DNA from: Ignavibacteriota bacterium
GTDB lineage: Bacteria > Bacteroidota > Ignavibacteria > Ignavibacteriales > Melioribacteraceae
Assembly: GCA_013112585.1 (NCBI GenBank)
Contig: JABFGH010000002.1
Coordinates: 62,001-126,000 of the forward strand
Reading direction: 5' to 3'
Length of the DNA stretch: 64,000 bases
Positions within the stretch are counted from its first letter, which is position 1; every line of letters begins with the position of its first letter. Shown here piece by piece: positions 1 through 8,814 of this stretch. The notes under the pieces are model-generated. The model saw only the letters and a program-made list of their open reading frames with translations, did not search any database and was not told the origin of the DNA. A program made the translations under genes and the position numbers.

Positions 1-2
1 TA

Positions 3-209
3 TTTGCAAATTTGACTGCCGGTCACATTGTAATTGGGGCATTACTCGGGTTGATATTTATTCTTAAAACTTACTTTGTAATTCCCGTATCGGTATCGTT
101 TGCCTTATTTATTTATCTATTAGAAATTTTAGTGGCTTTAATACAAGCATATATTTTCACAATGCTGTCCTCATTATTTATTGGGATGGCTGTACATCAA
201 GAACATTAA
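3..209 (+). CDS. atpB: ATP synthase F0 subunit a, C-terminal fragment (5' end outside window)
   Basis: The reading frame is open from the first bases, so the gene begins upstream of the window. The visible 68 residues start [12 protein letters not shown] and continue through two hydrophobic helices ending in MAVHQEH. This matches the last two transmembrane helices of F0 subunit a, which carries the essential Arg (not in view) and lines the half-channels against the c-ring. The internal TTG at position 12 is a Leu codon in the conserved FANLTAGH stretch, not a start. It is followed after 28 bases by atpE, the usual order of the F0 genes. Confidence 0.93.
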   Translation, partial: FANLTAGHIVIGALLGLIFILKTYFVIPVSVSFALFIYLLEILVALIQAYIFTMLSSLFIGMAVHQEH

Positions 210-237
210 ACGAATATAATTCATATAGGAGGAATCA

Positions 238-456
238 ATGGATTTCGCATTTTTAGCAGCAGGATTTGGAGCAGCATTAACAGTAATAGGCGGTGCTTTC
301 GGTATTGGTAAATTAGCCAGTTCAGCAATGGAAGCAAGCGGTCGTCAGCCTGAAGCTGCAGGTGATATTAGAACATCAATGATTATTGCTGCGGCACTTA
401 TTGAAGGTATTTCACTTTTCGCATTAGTAATTTGTATTCTGTTAGCTCTTAAGTAA
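238..456 (+). CDS. atpE: ATP synthase F0 subunit c
   Basis: A 72-residue hairpin of two transmembrane helices, typical of the c-ring subunit. Helix 1 contains the glycine-rich stretch GGAFGIGKLA, the polar loop reads SGRQPEA, and helix 2 has ALIEGISLFALV with the ion-carrying Glu at residue 56. Glu56 is followed by Gly-Ile and not by the Ser/Thr ligands of sodium-binding c-rings, so I infer proton coupling. A strong ribosome binding site (AGGAGG at about 228-233) precedes the ATG. It lies between atpB and atpF. Confidence 0.96.
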   Translation: MDFAFLAAGFGAALTVIGGAFGIGKLASSAMEASGRQPEAAGDIRTSMIIAAALIEGISLFALVICILLALK

Positions 457-504
457 AACTTGGCAGTTTAACTGCCGGTAATTTATAATTAAAGGAAAAG
501 ATAA

Positions 505-1047
505 ATGTACGCTTTTTCAAAAATTGCGTTTGTTGCTTTTGCCTCCGGCGAAGTCGGCGGACCGCTTGATGTGAACCCCGGTTTAATAATTTGGACTGTG
601 GTTACATTTGTAATTCTTCTATTTCTTTTGAAGAAACTTGCTTGGGGTCCAATACTAAAATCGCTTGGAGAAAGAGAAACTTTTATAAAAGATTCTCTTG
701 AAAAAGCTGAACAAGCACAAACAGAAGCAGAAAAACTTTTAGAAGAAAACAAAGCTAATCTTGCTAAAGCCGAAGATGAGGCTCAGAAAGTGATAGCTCA
801 GGGTAGAGAATATTCTGAAAAATTAAAAGACCAGATGCTTGAAGAGAGTAAGGCTGAAGCTAAAAAAATGATTGAGGATGCTAAGTCTGAAATTGAAGGC
901 AAACAAAAAGAGGCTTTTAATCAATTTAAAGAACAAGTTGCTGATATTGCTGTTCAAGCCGCTGAAAAAATATTGCGGGAAAATCTGGATAGCGATACAC
1001 AGAAAAAAATTGTTCAGAAATATATAGATGATTTGTCGAAGAACTGA
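505..1047 (+). CDS. atpF: ATP synthase F0 subunit b
   Basis: 180 residues. After a short N-terminal segment there is one transmembrane helix (about residues 28-45, IIWTVVTFVILLFLL), then a long charged helix rich in Lys, Glu, Gln and Ala, the coiled-coil stalk that holds F1 against F0. The C-terminus (ADIAVQAAEKILRENL) matches the delta-binding end of the family. Length fits a normal b subunit. It ends 2 bases before atpH, so translation is probably coupled. Confidence 0.95.
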   Translation: MYAFSKIAFVAFASGEVGGPLDVNPGLIIWTVVTFVILLFLLKKLAWGPILKSLGERETFIKDSLEKAEQAQTEAEKLLEENKANLAKAEDEAQKVIAQGREYSEKLKDQMLEESKAEAKKMIEDAKSEIEGKQKEAFNQFKEQVADIAVQAAEKILRENLDSDTQKKIVQKYIDDLSKN

Positions 1048-1049
1048 GT

Positions 1050-1586
1050 ATGAGTAATTTTAATATTACATCCCGCTACGCAAAAGCGCTAATCGAGAAT
1101 TCTGAAGAAAAGAATATTTTTGAAAAAGTTTCTTCTGATGTTGAATTGATCTTTAATACTCTCAGTAAATCAAAAGAGCTGCGAGTTACAATGTCAAGCC
1201 CGGTTGTTAATTCGGAAAAGAAGATTGAGATATTAACGGAAATATTTTCAAATCATATTTCTCAAGAGACATTAAATTTTTTAACGCTCGTTGTAAATAA
1301 AAAACGGGAAGATTTACTCTTTGAAATTGTTGCGAGATTTATTGAGTTAAAAGATAAAAAACTTGGCTTGGTTAATGTCCATGTAAAAAGTGCTGTTGAC
1401 TTTGATGAATCACAAAAAGAAATAATGAAATCAAAACTTGCTGAATTTACTAATAAAAAAGTGAGAGCAAGTTTTGATACAGATGAATCTTTGATTGGCG
1501 GATTTTCAGCAAGGTTCGGAGACACAGTTTTAGATGGATCAGTAAAACAGCAATTAAAAAATTTAAAGAAGCAGCTTTTAGCTTAA
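1050..1586 (+). CDS. atpH: ATP synthase F1 subunit delta
   Basis: 178 residues with the family layout: a helical N-terminal domain beginning ITSRYAKALIENS, a central segment LTLVVNKKREDLLFEIVARF, and a C-terminal region with LIGGFSARFGDTVLDGSVKQQL, close to the delta/OSCP signature (uGG-x-u-x-x-G-D-x-x-u-D-x-S). It joins the b stalk to the top of F1. Operon position between atpF and atpA is canonical. Confidence 0.95.
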   Translation: MSNFNITSRYAKALIENSEEKNIFEKVSSDVELIFNTLSKSKELRVTMSSPVVNSEKKIEILTEIFSNHISQETLNFLTLVVNKKREDLLFEIVARFIELKDKKLGLVNVHVKSAVDFDESQKEIMKSKLAEFTNKKVRASFDTDESLIGGFSARFGDTVLDGSVKQQLKNLKKQLLA

Positions 1587-1628
1587 TTAAGAAAAATAAA
1601 TATTGAATAAATTTTTAGGGATTAAAAA

Positions 1629-3179
1629 ATGGCTGAAGTAAGACCGGATGAAGTATCATCAATATTACGTAAGCAATTATCAGGTTTTGATAGTGAAGTT
1701 GATATCTATGATGTGGGTACTGTGCTGCAAGTTGGTGACGGTATTGCAAGAGTTTACGGTTTATCGAATGTGATGGCGAGTGAGCTTTTAGAATTTCCAA
1801 ATGATGTAATTGGAATGGTACTTAATCTTGAAGAAGATAGCGTCGGCTGTGTACTTTTTGGTGAAAGCACGCTGGTAAAAGAAGGCGATACTGTAAAGAG
1901 GACTAAACGCGTTGCTTCTTTCCCTGTTGGAGATAAATTATTAGGCAGAGTTGTTGACCCGCTTGGAGAGCCATTTGACGGTAAAGGTGCCGTACAGTCT
2001 GAAAAGTTTATGCCTATCGAACGTAAAGCACTTGGTGTTATTGCACGGCAGCCAGTAATAGAACCAATACAAACGGGTATAACTGCTATCGATGCCATGA
2101 TTCCAATCGGCAGGGGACAGAGAGAATTAATTATCGGCGACAGACAAACCGGTAAAACTGCTGTTGCCGTTGATGCAATAATTAATCAAAAGTACACACA
2201 CACTGAAGAAGCAAAAAAACGGGGTGTTGATCCTGTGTATTGTGTTTATGTTGCAATCGGGCAAAAAAGCTCAACAGTTGCTCAAGTAGTTGCTAAACTT
2301 GAGGAACATGGTGCAATGGAATATACCACTATAGTTAATGCCCCTGCATCTGTGCCTGCTCCGCTTCAGTTTATCGCACCATATTCCGGCGCAACTCTTG
2401 GCGAATATTTTAGAGATAACGGAAAGCATGCTCTCTGTATATATGATGATTTATCTAAACAAGCTGTTGCTTACAGAGAGTTATCATTGCTGTTGAGAAG
2501 ACCGCCGGGACGTGAAGCATATCCCGGAGATGTATTTTATCTTCATTCCCGTTTACTTGAAAGAGCCTCGAAGTTAAGTGATGAGTTAGGAGGCGGAAGT
2601 TTAACCGCACTACCAATTATCGAAACGCAGCAAGGCGACGTTTCCGCATACATTCCTACAAATGTTATTTCTATTACTGACGGACAGATTTATCTGGAAC
2701 CAAATTTATTTAACGCGGGTGTTCGTCCTGCAATTAACGTGGGTATCAGTGTATCCCGTGTGGGCGGTAATGCTCAAATTAAGGCGATGAAAAAAGTTGC
2801 AGGGTCATTAAAATTAGATTTAGCGCAGTATAGAGAACTTGAAGCATTTGCTAAATTCGGTTCTGATCTTGATAAAGCAACATTAAAAACTTTATCGAAA
2901 GGTGAAAGACTTGTTGAATTACTAAAGCAAGGTCAGTATGAACCTGTTCCTGTTGAAAGACAAGTTGTTAGTGTTTACACAGGTGTTAATGAGTTCTTGG
3001 AATCGATACCTATTGCTGATATAAAACGATTTGAGAAAGAATTTTTAGAATATGTTGATGTTAACTATCCGCAGATATTTGAAAATATTTTATCTTCTAA
3101 AAAATTAGATGATAATACGACGGCAGAAATTAAAAAAGCTGTTGAAGAATTTTTGAATAAATTCAAACGAAGTGAATAA
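1629..3179 (+). CDS. atpA: ATP synthase F1 subunit alpha
   Basis: 516 residues, full length. The nucleotide-binding P-loop GDRQTGKT is at residues 170-177, preceded by [11 protein letters not shown]. Further on are the conserved [13 protein letters not shown] and [26 protein letters not shown] blocks and the [10 protein letters not shown] segment containing the arginine that reaches into the beta active site. The subunit binds nucleotide without hydrolysing it and forms the alpha3beta3 head. A weak AGGG ribosome binding site lies before the ATG. The partner atpD is not in this operon. Confidence 0.98.
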   Translation: MAEVRPDEVSSILRKQLSGFDSEVDIYDVGTVLQVGDGIARVYGLSNVMASELLEFPNDVIGMVLNLEEDSVGCVLFGESTLVKEGDTVKRTKRVASFPVGDKLLGRVVDPLGEPFDGKGAVQSEKFMPIERKALGVIARQPVIEPIQTGITAIDAMIPIGRGQRELIIGDRQTGKTAVAVDAIINQKYTHTEEAKKRGVDPVYCVYVAIGQKSSTVAQVVAKLEEHGAMEYTTIVNAPASVPAPLQFIAPYSGATLGEYFRDNGKHALCIYDDLSKQAVAYRELSLLLRRPPGREAYPGDVFYLHSRLLERASKLSDELGGGSLTALPIIETQQGDVSAYIPTNVISITDGQIYLEPNLFNAGVRPAINVGISVSRVGGNAQIKAMKKVAGSLKLDLAQYRELEAFAKFGSDLDKATLKTLSKGERLVELLKQGQYEPVPVERQVVSVYTGVNEFLESIPIADIKRFEKEFLEYVDVNYPQIFENILSSKKLDDNTTAEIKKAVEEFLNKFKRSE

Positions 3180-3188
3180 AATTAGATT

Positions 3189-4076
3189 ATGGCAACTCTA
3201 AGAGATATAAAAGCAAGAATTACAGGAGTTAAAAATACTCAGCAGATTACAAAAGCTATGAAAATGGTTTCTGCTGCAAGGCTGAGACGCGCCCAGGAAA
3301 ATATTATTAAGGCTCGTCCATATTTCAGAAAAATTTCCGAAGTACTTGATAATCTCCTTTCTATTGAAAAAAATATTGATAATCCTCTTTTTGTTGAGAA
3401 GCCTGTTGATAAAATTGCAGTTATTATAGTTACTTCCGATAGGGGATTGTGCGGAGCTTTTAATACGAATGTTATAAGAAGAACAGAAGCGCTTTTAGAT
3501 GAAGAATATAAAGAACAGTTAAATAATGATAATGTAACTTTATATTGTGTCGGTAAAAAATGCAGTGATTATTTTTCGAAAAGGAATTACAATATCGCAG
3601 AAAAACACATCGGTATATTTTCTAATCTAAAATTTGAATTTGCCGCAAAACTGGTAAATGATTTAACGATGAAGTTTTTAAATGGAGAATATGATAAAGT
3701 AATTTTAGTTTATAATCAGTTCAAGTCTGTTATGCAGCAGAATTTAACAGTTGAGCAATTGCTGCCGCTTCACCCGAATGAGCAGAAGGTTGATGAAGAA
3801 GCTGAAATTCAAACTGAATTTATTTATGAACCGGATAAACCAAGCATTATTGATATACTGGTGCCCAAGCACCTTAAAGCACAGATGTGGCGTGCGTTAT
3901 TAGAATCGTATGCGGCAGAATTAGGAGCCAGAATGACAGCGATGGATATGGCAACCGAGAATGCATCGGAATTAATAAGATCGCTGAAATTAACCTATAA
4001 TAAGGAACGCCAAGCTGCAATTACCAACGAAATTTTAGAAATTGTATCAGGCGCAAACGCGCTGAAAAGTAATTAG
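3189..4076 (+). CDS. atpG: ATP synthase F1 subunit gamma
   Basis: 295 residues. The N-terminus LRDIKARITGVKNTQQITKAMKMVSAARLRRAQ and the C-terminus ALLESYAAELGARMTAMDMATENASELI are the two halves of the rotor coiled coil, both highly conserved in gamma. The central Rossmann-like part has VIIVTSDRGLCGAFNTNV. It turns inside F1 and couples rotation to catalysis. It is the last ATP synthase gene here. The next gene, ffh, follows after 50 bases, where other lineages would have atpD and atpC. Confidence 0.97.
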   Translation: MATLRDIKARITGVKNTQQITKAMKMVSAARLRRAQENIIKARPYFRKISEVLDNLLSIEKNIDNPLFVEKPVDKIAVIIVTSDRGLCGAFNTNVIRRTEALLDEEYKEQLNNDNVTLYCVGKKCSDYFSKRNYNIAEKHIGIFSNLKFEFAAKLVNDLTMKFLNGEYDKVILVYNQFKSVMQQNLTVEQLLPLHPNEQKVDEEAEIQTEFIYEPDKPSIIDILVPKHLKAQMWRALLESYAAELGARMTAMDMATENASELIRSLKLTYNKERQAAITNEILEIVSGANALKSN

Positions 4077-4126
4077 TTTAAATTTGAATAGAGAATTTTT
4101 TTTACTATCTTGTTTTGTTATAAGCC

Positions 4127-5461
4127 ATGCTCGATGAATTATCATTAAAATTAGAAAAAGTCTTAAAAAAGGTAACCGGGCAAGGCAGGTTAACTGAAGA
4201 CAATATATCGGATACTCTTCGTGAAATCCGCCGTGTTCTTTTAGATGCTGATGTAAACTACAAAGTAGCTAAAAAATTTATTGATGATGTTAAGACAAAA
4301 GCTCTTGGCAAAGAAGTTCTTGTATCGGTTTCACCCGGTCAATTGATCACAAAAATTATTTATGATGAACTGACAGAATTAATGGGCGGTGCCAACAGAG
4401 AGCTTAGTTTAAACCCTACCGGACCAACAATTATTTTGCTTGTAGGTTTGCAAGGCTGCGGTAAAACTACTTTTAGCGCCAAGTTAGCAAAGTACTTAAC
4501 TGAGAAAAATAGAAAAGTGCTTTTAACGGCTGCCGATGTTTACAGACCTGCTGCAATTGACCAATTAAAAACATTGGGCAAGCAGACAAATATTCCTGTG
4601 TTTTCCATTGATGGAGAAAGGGATGTTGTTAAAATAGCTGATAAGTCAGTTTCTTACGCTAAAGAAAATGGTTTAAACACAATTATTATTGATACAGCAG
4701 GAAGACTTCATGTAGATGAAGAACTAATGAATGAAGTTGCTGAAATCAAAAAGAAAGTTAACCCGACTGAAACACTTTTTGTAGTTGATTCAATGACGGG
4801 TCAAGATGCCGTTAACTCTGCTAAAGCTTTCCATGATAGAGTAGATTTTGACGGAATTGTTCTTACAAAACTTGATGGTGATTCAAGAGGCGGTTGTGCT
4901 CTTTCAATTAAAGCCGTTGTTGATGAACCTATTAAATTTATCAGCCATGGGGAAAAACTAGATTCAATAGAGCCGTTTTTCCCGGATCGATTGGCGTCAA
5001 GAATTCTTGGTAAAGGCGATATTGTATCACTTGTTGAAAAAGCACAAGCTCAATTTGATGATACCGAAGCCGAAGACCTTGAAAAGAAAATGCTTCAGAA
5101 TAAATTTGATTTTGAAGATTTTCTAAAGCAAATTAAGATGATAAAAAAAATGGGTTCAATTAAATCATTGCTGGGTATGATGCCCGGTATGAACTCTGCA
5201 TTAAAAAATGCCGATGTAGATGACAAACAACTGGTTAGAGTTGAATCTATTATTCAATCAATGACTAAAGAAGAAAGACAGAACCCGAAAATATTAAATG
5301 GAAACAGAAGAAAAAGAATAGCCCGCGGAAGCGGTAATACTATTCAAGATATAAATCGCCTTTTAAAGCAGTTCAAAGAAATGCAGAAAATGATGAAATC
5401 GATGACTGGAAAAGGCGGCAAAAATATGAAGAAACAATTAAAAAATTTAAGATTTAATTAA
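4127..5461 (+). CDS. ffh: Signal recognition particle protein Ffh (SRP54)
   Basis: 444 residues with N, G and M domains. The G domain holds the P-loop GLQGCGKT (about residues 108-115), DVYRPAAIDQL, DTAGRLHVDEE and TKLDGDSRGG. The M domain is methionine-rich (GMMPGMNSALKN, KEMQKMMKSMTGKGGK) and has the RNA-binding RRKRIARGSG segment near residue 400. Ffh binds 4.5S RNA and signal sequences and delivers ribosomes to the membrane receptor FtsY. It opens a cluster of translation genes; no 4.5S RNA gene is seen in this window. Confidence 0.97.
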   Translation: MLDELSLKLEKVLKKVTGQGRLTEDNISDTLREIRRVLLDADVNYKVAKKFIDDVKTKALGKEVLVSVSPGQLITKIIYDELTELMGGANRELSLNPTGPTIILLVGLQGCGKTTFSAKLAKYLTEKNRKVLLTAADVYRPAAIDQLKTLGKQTNIPVFSIDGERDVVKIADKSVSYAKENGLNTIIIDTAGRLHVDEELMNEVAEIKKKVNPTETLFVVDSMTGQDAVNSAKAFHDRVDFDGIVLTKLDGDSRGGCALSIKAVVDEPIKFISHGEKLDSIEPFFPDRLASRILGKGDIVSLVEKAQAQFDDTEAEDLEKKMLQNKFDFEDFLKQIKMIKKMGSIKSLLGMMPGMNSALKNADVDDKQLVRVESIIQSMTKEERQNPKILNGNRRKRIARGSGNTIQDINRLLKQFKEMQKMMKSMTGKGGKNMKKQLKNLRFN

Positions 5462-5493
5462 TAATAAAAATCAAATTTGGAGGATAATCTAAT

Positions 5494-6078
5494 TTGGGTG
5501 TTAAGTTAAGATTACGTAGAATGGGAAAGAAGAGGCAGCCGGTATACAAAGTTGTAGCTGCGGATGTGCGTTCACCACGAGATGGAAAGTTTATTGAGGC
5601 GATCGGTTTGTATAATCCTAGAACTGAACCTGCAACAGTTGAAATTCAGGTAGATAGAGTTAACTATTGGTTGAGTGTTGGTGCTCTGCCTACTACAACT
5701 GTTAAAAATATTCTGCAGCAGGAAGGTATTCTTTATAAAAGAGATTTAGAGAAAAAAGGTTTATCTGAAGAAGAAATTGCTGCAAAAATGGATGAATGGA
5801 ATCAGCAAAAAGAAGCTAAAGCAGCTAAAGCTGATAAGGCTAAACAAGATAAACAAAAAGCTGCTGAAAAAGCTAAAGCAGAGGAACTAAAAGCTAAAGA
5901 AGAAGCAGAAAAAGCTGAACAGGAAAAAGCCGAAGCTGAAAGTAAAAAAGAAGAAGCAACGAAAGAAACAACAGAAGAAACAACAGAAAAAGCAACAGAA
6001 GAAGCAACAGAAGAATCTACACCGGAAGTTAAGGGTGCTGCTTCCAAAGAAGCTGATGATGAAGAAAAAACTGAATAA
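5494..6078 (+). CDS. rpsP: Ribosomal protein bS16 with long acidic/basic C-terminal tail
   Basis: The start is TTG, supported by GGAGG at 5479-5483 and by the S16 N-terminus VKLRLRRMGKKRQPVYKVV following at once. Residues 1-85 are the S16 fold (DGKFIEAIGLYNPRT, DRVNYWLSVGALPT). The rest, to residue 194, is a low-complexity Ala/Lys/Glu-rich helix that ends in Thr/Glu repeats (TEETTEKATEEATEEST). Typical S16 is about 80-90 residues; extended forms are known in Bacteroidota-group genomes. The function of the tail is not evident from sequence. The next gene, khpA, belongs to the same cluster. Confidence 0.95.
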   Translation: MGVKLRLRRMGKKRQPVYKVVAADVRSPRDGKFIEAIGLYNPRTEPATVEIQVDRVNYWLSVGALPTTTVKNILQQEGILYKRDLEKKGLSEEEIAAKMDEWNQQKEAKAAKADKAKQDKQKAAEKAKAEELKAKEEAEKAEQEKAEAESKKEEATKETTEETTEKATEEATEESTPEVKGAASKEADDEEKTE

Positions 6079-6147
6079 AGTTGTTTTTATTTTTCAAAGC
6101 TTTCAAAAAATAGTACCCTGTTAATTTAATATTATAAAGGTGTTCTT

Positions 6148-6381
6148 ATGAAAGAATTTATCGAATTCATCGCTAAACATCTTGTCGATAGTCCTGATTC
6201 TGTCAGCATCGATGAAGCCTTTCCAAATGAAAAAACCATTGAAATGACCTTGAAAGTCGGTCCTGAAGATGTTGGTAAAGTAATTGGAAAACAGGGTAAA
6301 ACTGCTCAAGCAATGAGAACTTTATTAACTGCTATTGCAGCTAAAGAAGGGAAGAGAGCTATTCTTAAAATTCTCGACTAA
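6148..6381 (+). CDS. khpA: KH-domain RNA-binding protein KhpA (YlqC family)
   Basis: 77 residues forming a single KH domain, with the signature VGKVIGKQGKTAQAMRTLL (GxxG loop GKQG) that contacts single-stranded RNA. Length and position between rpsP and rimM are the standard context of this family. In other bacteria KhpA works with KhpB/Jag in RNA binding and cell-envelope control; that role is family knowledge and is not shown here. Ribosome binding site AAAGGTG lies about 8 bases before the ATG. Confidence 0.93.
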   Translation: MKEFIEFIAKHLVDSPDSVSIDEAFPNEKTIEMTLKVGPEDVGKVIGKQGKTAQAMRTLLTAIAAKEGKRAILKILD

Positions 6382-6386
6382 GTTTT

Positions 6387-6905
6387 TTGGAGAATAAATT
6401 TTTAATAGCTCAGATAAAATCTGTTCTTGGTTCCGATGGTTTTTTACAGGTGAAATCTTATTCCGATATTCCGGATAGATTTGAAAACCTCGAACAGGTG
6501 GAGATAGATGTTTTTGGCGGTTTGCGGACCTTTTATATTGAAGAATCCGGATATCACAAAAACAATGTTATTTTGAAATTTAAAAACTTTGATTCTCCAG
6601 ATGATGTTCGTTTCTTAATCGGGAGAAAAATGTTTTTAACGGAATCAAGTTCCGATAAACTTCCTAAAAATTTTCATTACATACATGATTTAATTGGAAG
6701 TAAAGTTTTTAGGAATGAAAAGTTCTTTGGTTATTTGATTGATGTTTTATGTTTACCGGCACATGATGTTTATGTAATTGAAGATGACCGCGGAAAAGAA
6801 ATTTTAATACCCGCTGTTGAAAATTATATTGAACATTTTGATGCTGAAGAGAAGAATTTAATACTTAGAGAAGGCAGCGAACCCTTTTACGATGATGAGG
6901 ATTGA
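6387..6905 (+). CDS. rimM: 16S rRNA processing protein RimM
   Basis: 172 residues. The start is a TTG five bases after khpA; no ATG lies early enough to keep the N-terminal KFLIAQIKSVLGSDGFLQVKS strand typical of RimM. The C-terminal PRC-barrel-like part contains DLIGSKVFRNEKFFGYLIDVL and KEILIPAVENYIEHFD. RimM helps mature the 30S head and binds uS19. Its end overlaps trmD by 14 bases, implying translational coupling. The weak ribosome binding site leaves the exact start slightly uncertain. Confidence 0.92.
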   Translation: MENKFLIAQIKSVLGSDGFLQVKSYSDIPDRFENLEQVEIDVFGGLRTFYIEESGYHKNNVILKFKNFDSPDDVRFLIGRKMFLTESSSDKLPKNFHYIHDLIGSKVFRNEKFFGYLIDVLCLPAHDVYVIEDDRGKEILIPAVENYIEHFDAEEKNLILREGSEPFYDDED

Positions 6906-7575
6906 TATAATTTCAGCAGTACCCGATTCACTTCTTAGTCCGCTTAATACCAGTATTGTAAAAAGAGCACAAGATAAAAATAAAGTTGAAATATTTGTGC
7001 ACAATTTACGTGATTACGCATTTGATAAACATAAACAAATTGATGATAAGCCCTTTGGCGGAGGACCCGGGATGCTGCTTAAACCCGAACCGTTCTTTGA
7101 TTGTATTGAAAAATTGACAAGTGAAAGAGATTATGATCATATTATTATTACAATTCCTAAAGGAAAAATATATGATCAGAAAACTGCAAATAAATTTTCA
7201 CTTGCAAAAAATATTATTATTCTCGCAGGTCATTACAAAGGAATTGATGATAGAGTTAGAGTAAAATTTGCAACCGATGAAATTTCAATCGGAAATTTTG
7301 TCCTCAGCGGAGGCGAGCTTCCCGCTCTTATTATTGCCGATTCTATTGTTAGATTAATTCCGGGTGTACTCAATGATAGTGAATCGGCATTAAATGATTC
7401 ATTTATGGATGGAGATTATATTGAGGCTCCCTATTACACAAGACCGGCAGAATATAGAGGTATGAAGGTTCCTGAAGTTTTACTTTCGGGGAATGAAAAA
7501 AAGATCAAAGAATGGAGAAGTGAACAATCAAAAATTATGACAGAAAATTGGAAAAACATAAATAGTACGGAGTAG
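6892..7575 (+). CDS. trmD: tRNA (guanine-N1)-methyltransferase TrmD
   Basis: 227 residues. The motifs of the trefoil-knot SPOUT fold are present: DDKPFGGGPGM, the knot loop LAGHYKGIDDRV, LSGGELPALIIADSIVRLIPGVL, and the C-terminal PAEYRGMKVPEVLLSGNEKKI. TrmD makes m1G37 in tRNAs reading codons that start with C or G and prevents frameshifting. It starts inside the end of rimM (two tandem ATGs at 6892 and 6895, either usable) and is followed 3 bases later by rplS, the classic rimM-trmD-rplS order. Confidence 0.97.
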   Translation: MMRIDIISAVPDSLLSPLNTSIVKRAQDKNKVEIFVHNLRDYAFDKHKQIDDKPFGGGPGMLLKPEPFFDCIEKLTSERDYDHIIITIPKGKIYDQKTANKFSLAKNIIILAGHYKGIDDRVRVKFATDEISIGNFVLSGGELPALIIADSIVRLIPGVLNDSESALNDSFMDGDYIEAPYYTRPAEYRGMKVPEVLLSGNEKKIKEWRSEQSKIMTENWKNINSTE

Positions 7576-7578
7576 AAA

Positions 7579-7926
7579 ATGGAAAAATTAAATGAATTAG
7601 TTGCAGACCAAGCGCGTACAGATTTGCCATCTTTTAAGGCAGGCGACAGAATAAAAGTTCACGTACGCGTAATTGAAGGCGATAAAGAGAGAGTGCAGCC
7701 ATTTGAAGGTAATGTTATTAGTGTAAGAGGCGGCGGCGCTGATAAAACTTTCACTGTAAGAAAATTATCAAATGGAGTTGGTGTTGAAAGAATATTCCCT
7801 TACCACTCACCAAAGATTGCTAAAATTGATGTAATTCGCGAAGGTAAAGTTAGAAGAGCCAAACTTTATTATCTGCGAAACCTATCAGGTAAAGCTGCCA
7901 GAATTAAAGATAAAAATGTTAGATAG
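7579..7926 (+). CDS. rplS: Ribosomal protein bL19
   Basis: 115 residues, normal length. Conserved blocks are [51 protein letters not shown] and the basic C-terminus [20 protein letters not shown]. bL19 sits at the 30S-50S interface. It is the last gene of the cluster and is followed by a strong intrinsic terminator. Confidence 0.97.
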   Translation: MEKLNELVADQARTDLPSFKAGDRIKVHVRVIEGDKERVQPFEGNVISVRGGGADKTFTVRKLSNGVGVERIFPYHSPKIAKIDVIREGKVRRAKLYYLRNLSGKAARIKDKNVR

Positions 7927-7943
7927 ATTTATTTATTAAGCTT

Positions 7944-7968
7944 AACCCCGATTTATCGGGGTTTTTTT
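7944..7968 (+). terminator. Rho-independent terminator after rplS
   Basis: A 9-bp perfect stem AACCCCGAT / ATCGGGGTT with a two-base TT loop is followed by a run of T residues. It lies 18 bases after the rplS stop and ends the ffh-rplS cluster. Confidence 0.9.
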
Positions 7969-7984
7969 ATTCAATGAAATTATT

Positions 7985-8743
7985 ATGAAATTAGTAATAC
8001 CTCAAAATATTTATTCAGCATTTTTTGCTTTATCACTTGATGATAAACAAAAAGAAAATGTAATCTCAAAACCCTCTTCGTTAATTACAAAATCTATTCA
8101 ATCGGGCGAAGCTGATATTGCATTAATCCCTTCGCTGGATTTAATTAACAACCGCGAACTATTTGTATCACAAAAAATTGCTATATCGTTCGACGGATTT
8201 TTATCGAATGCTTACCTCTACTTTAAACCAAACCAAAATGATTTTAAAAATTTATTTTTACAGGGTGATGTTTCAGCCAACGAAGTTATCCTAAGTAAAA
8301 TTATTTTTTCTGAAATGTATGATTCGCAAGTTGAAATAAAACTAGATACTGAAGAAACAAAATTGGAAAAATTTAATTATTTAATTTGCGGCGATGAAAA
8401 TTATAATAAAAAATTAATGAATAAAGGATTAAGCTTCGCTGATGAAATAGCCGAGTATTTAGATTTTCCCTACACCAATTATCTCTTAGCTGCTAAAAAT
8501 GAAAACGCATTAACCGAGTTTACCCAATCACTGACTGATTTAGATAAAAAAGTTGAAGATAATATTGGAAACTACCTCGATAAAATGCAATATCAGAAAG
8601 AACTTACCGAAACCTTAAAAGCCAATATTAACAGTGTTTATTTTGAACTGACCGACAACGAAATTGATGGATTAAATGAATTGCTTCGACTTCCGTTTTT
8701 CCATGGAATAATCGAAGAGGTTGTAGAAATTAATTACGTCTAA
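7985..8743 (+). CDS. MqnA/MqnD-like protein (menaquinone biosynthesis / substrate-binding fold)
   Basis: 252 residues, no signal peptide. The stretches SGEADIALIPSLDLI and IAISFDGFLSNAYLYF, followed near the C-terminus by a helical part with ELTDNEIDGLNELLRLPFF, resemble MqnA (chorismate dehydratase of the futalosine menaquinone route) in order and spacing. The match is distant. The central segment lacks a clear SGLPFVFA motif (here LDFPYTNYLLAA), so enzyme activity is uncertain. No other futalosine-pathway gene is nearby. It could be a diverged solute-binding-like paralogue. It starts just after the rplS terminator and so probably has its own promoter. Confidence 0.55.
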   Translation: MKLVIPQNIYSAFFALSLDDKQKENVISKPSSLITKSIQSGEADIALIPSLDLINNRELFVSQKIAISFDGFLSNAYLYFKPNQNDFKNLFLQGDVSANEVILSKIIFSEMYDSQVEIKLDTEETKLEKFNYLICGDENYNKKLMNKGLSFADEIAEYLDFPYTNYLLAAKNENALTEFTQSLTDLDKKVEDNIGNYLDKMQYQKELTETLKANINSVYFELTDNEIDGLNELLRLPFFHGIIEEVVEINYV

Positions 8744-8814
8744 TAGAAGTTTCTTTAACATTAAGCATAGTAATACTTAACAAACGGATCATTAATTATT
8801 TTCGGAGGTAGTTC

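Noticed and set aside
4083-4112. Possible promoter before ffh (TTTG at 4083 and TATCTTG at 4106)
   Set aside because: Spacing suits a Bacteroidota-type promoter, but the match is weak and such motifs are frequent in AT-rich DNA.
5802-6047. 81-codon minus-strand frame inside rpsP
   Set aside because: It is the complement of the low-complexity S16 tail and has Ser/Ala/Phe runs caused by the repeats.
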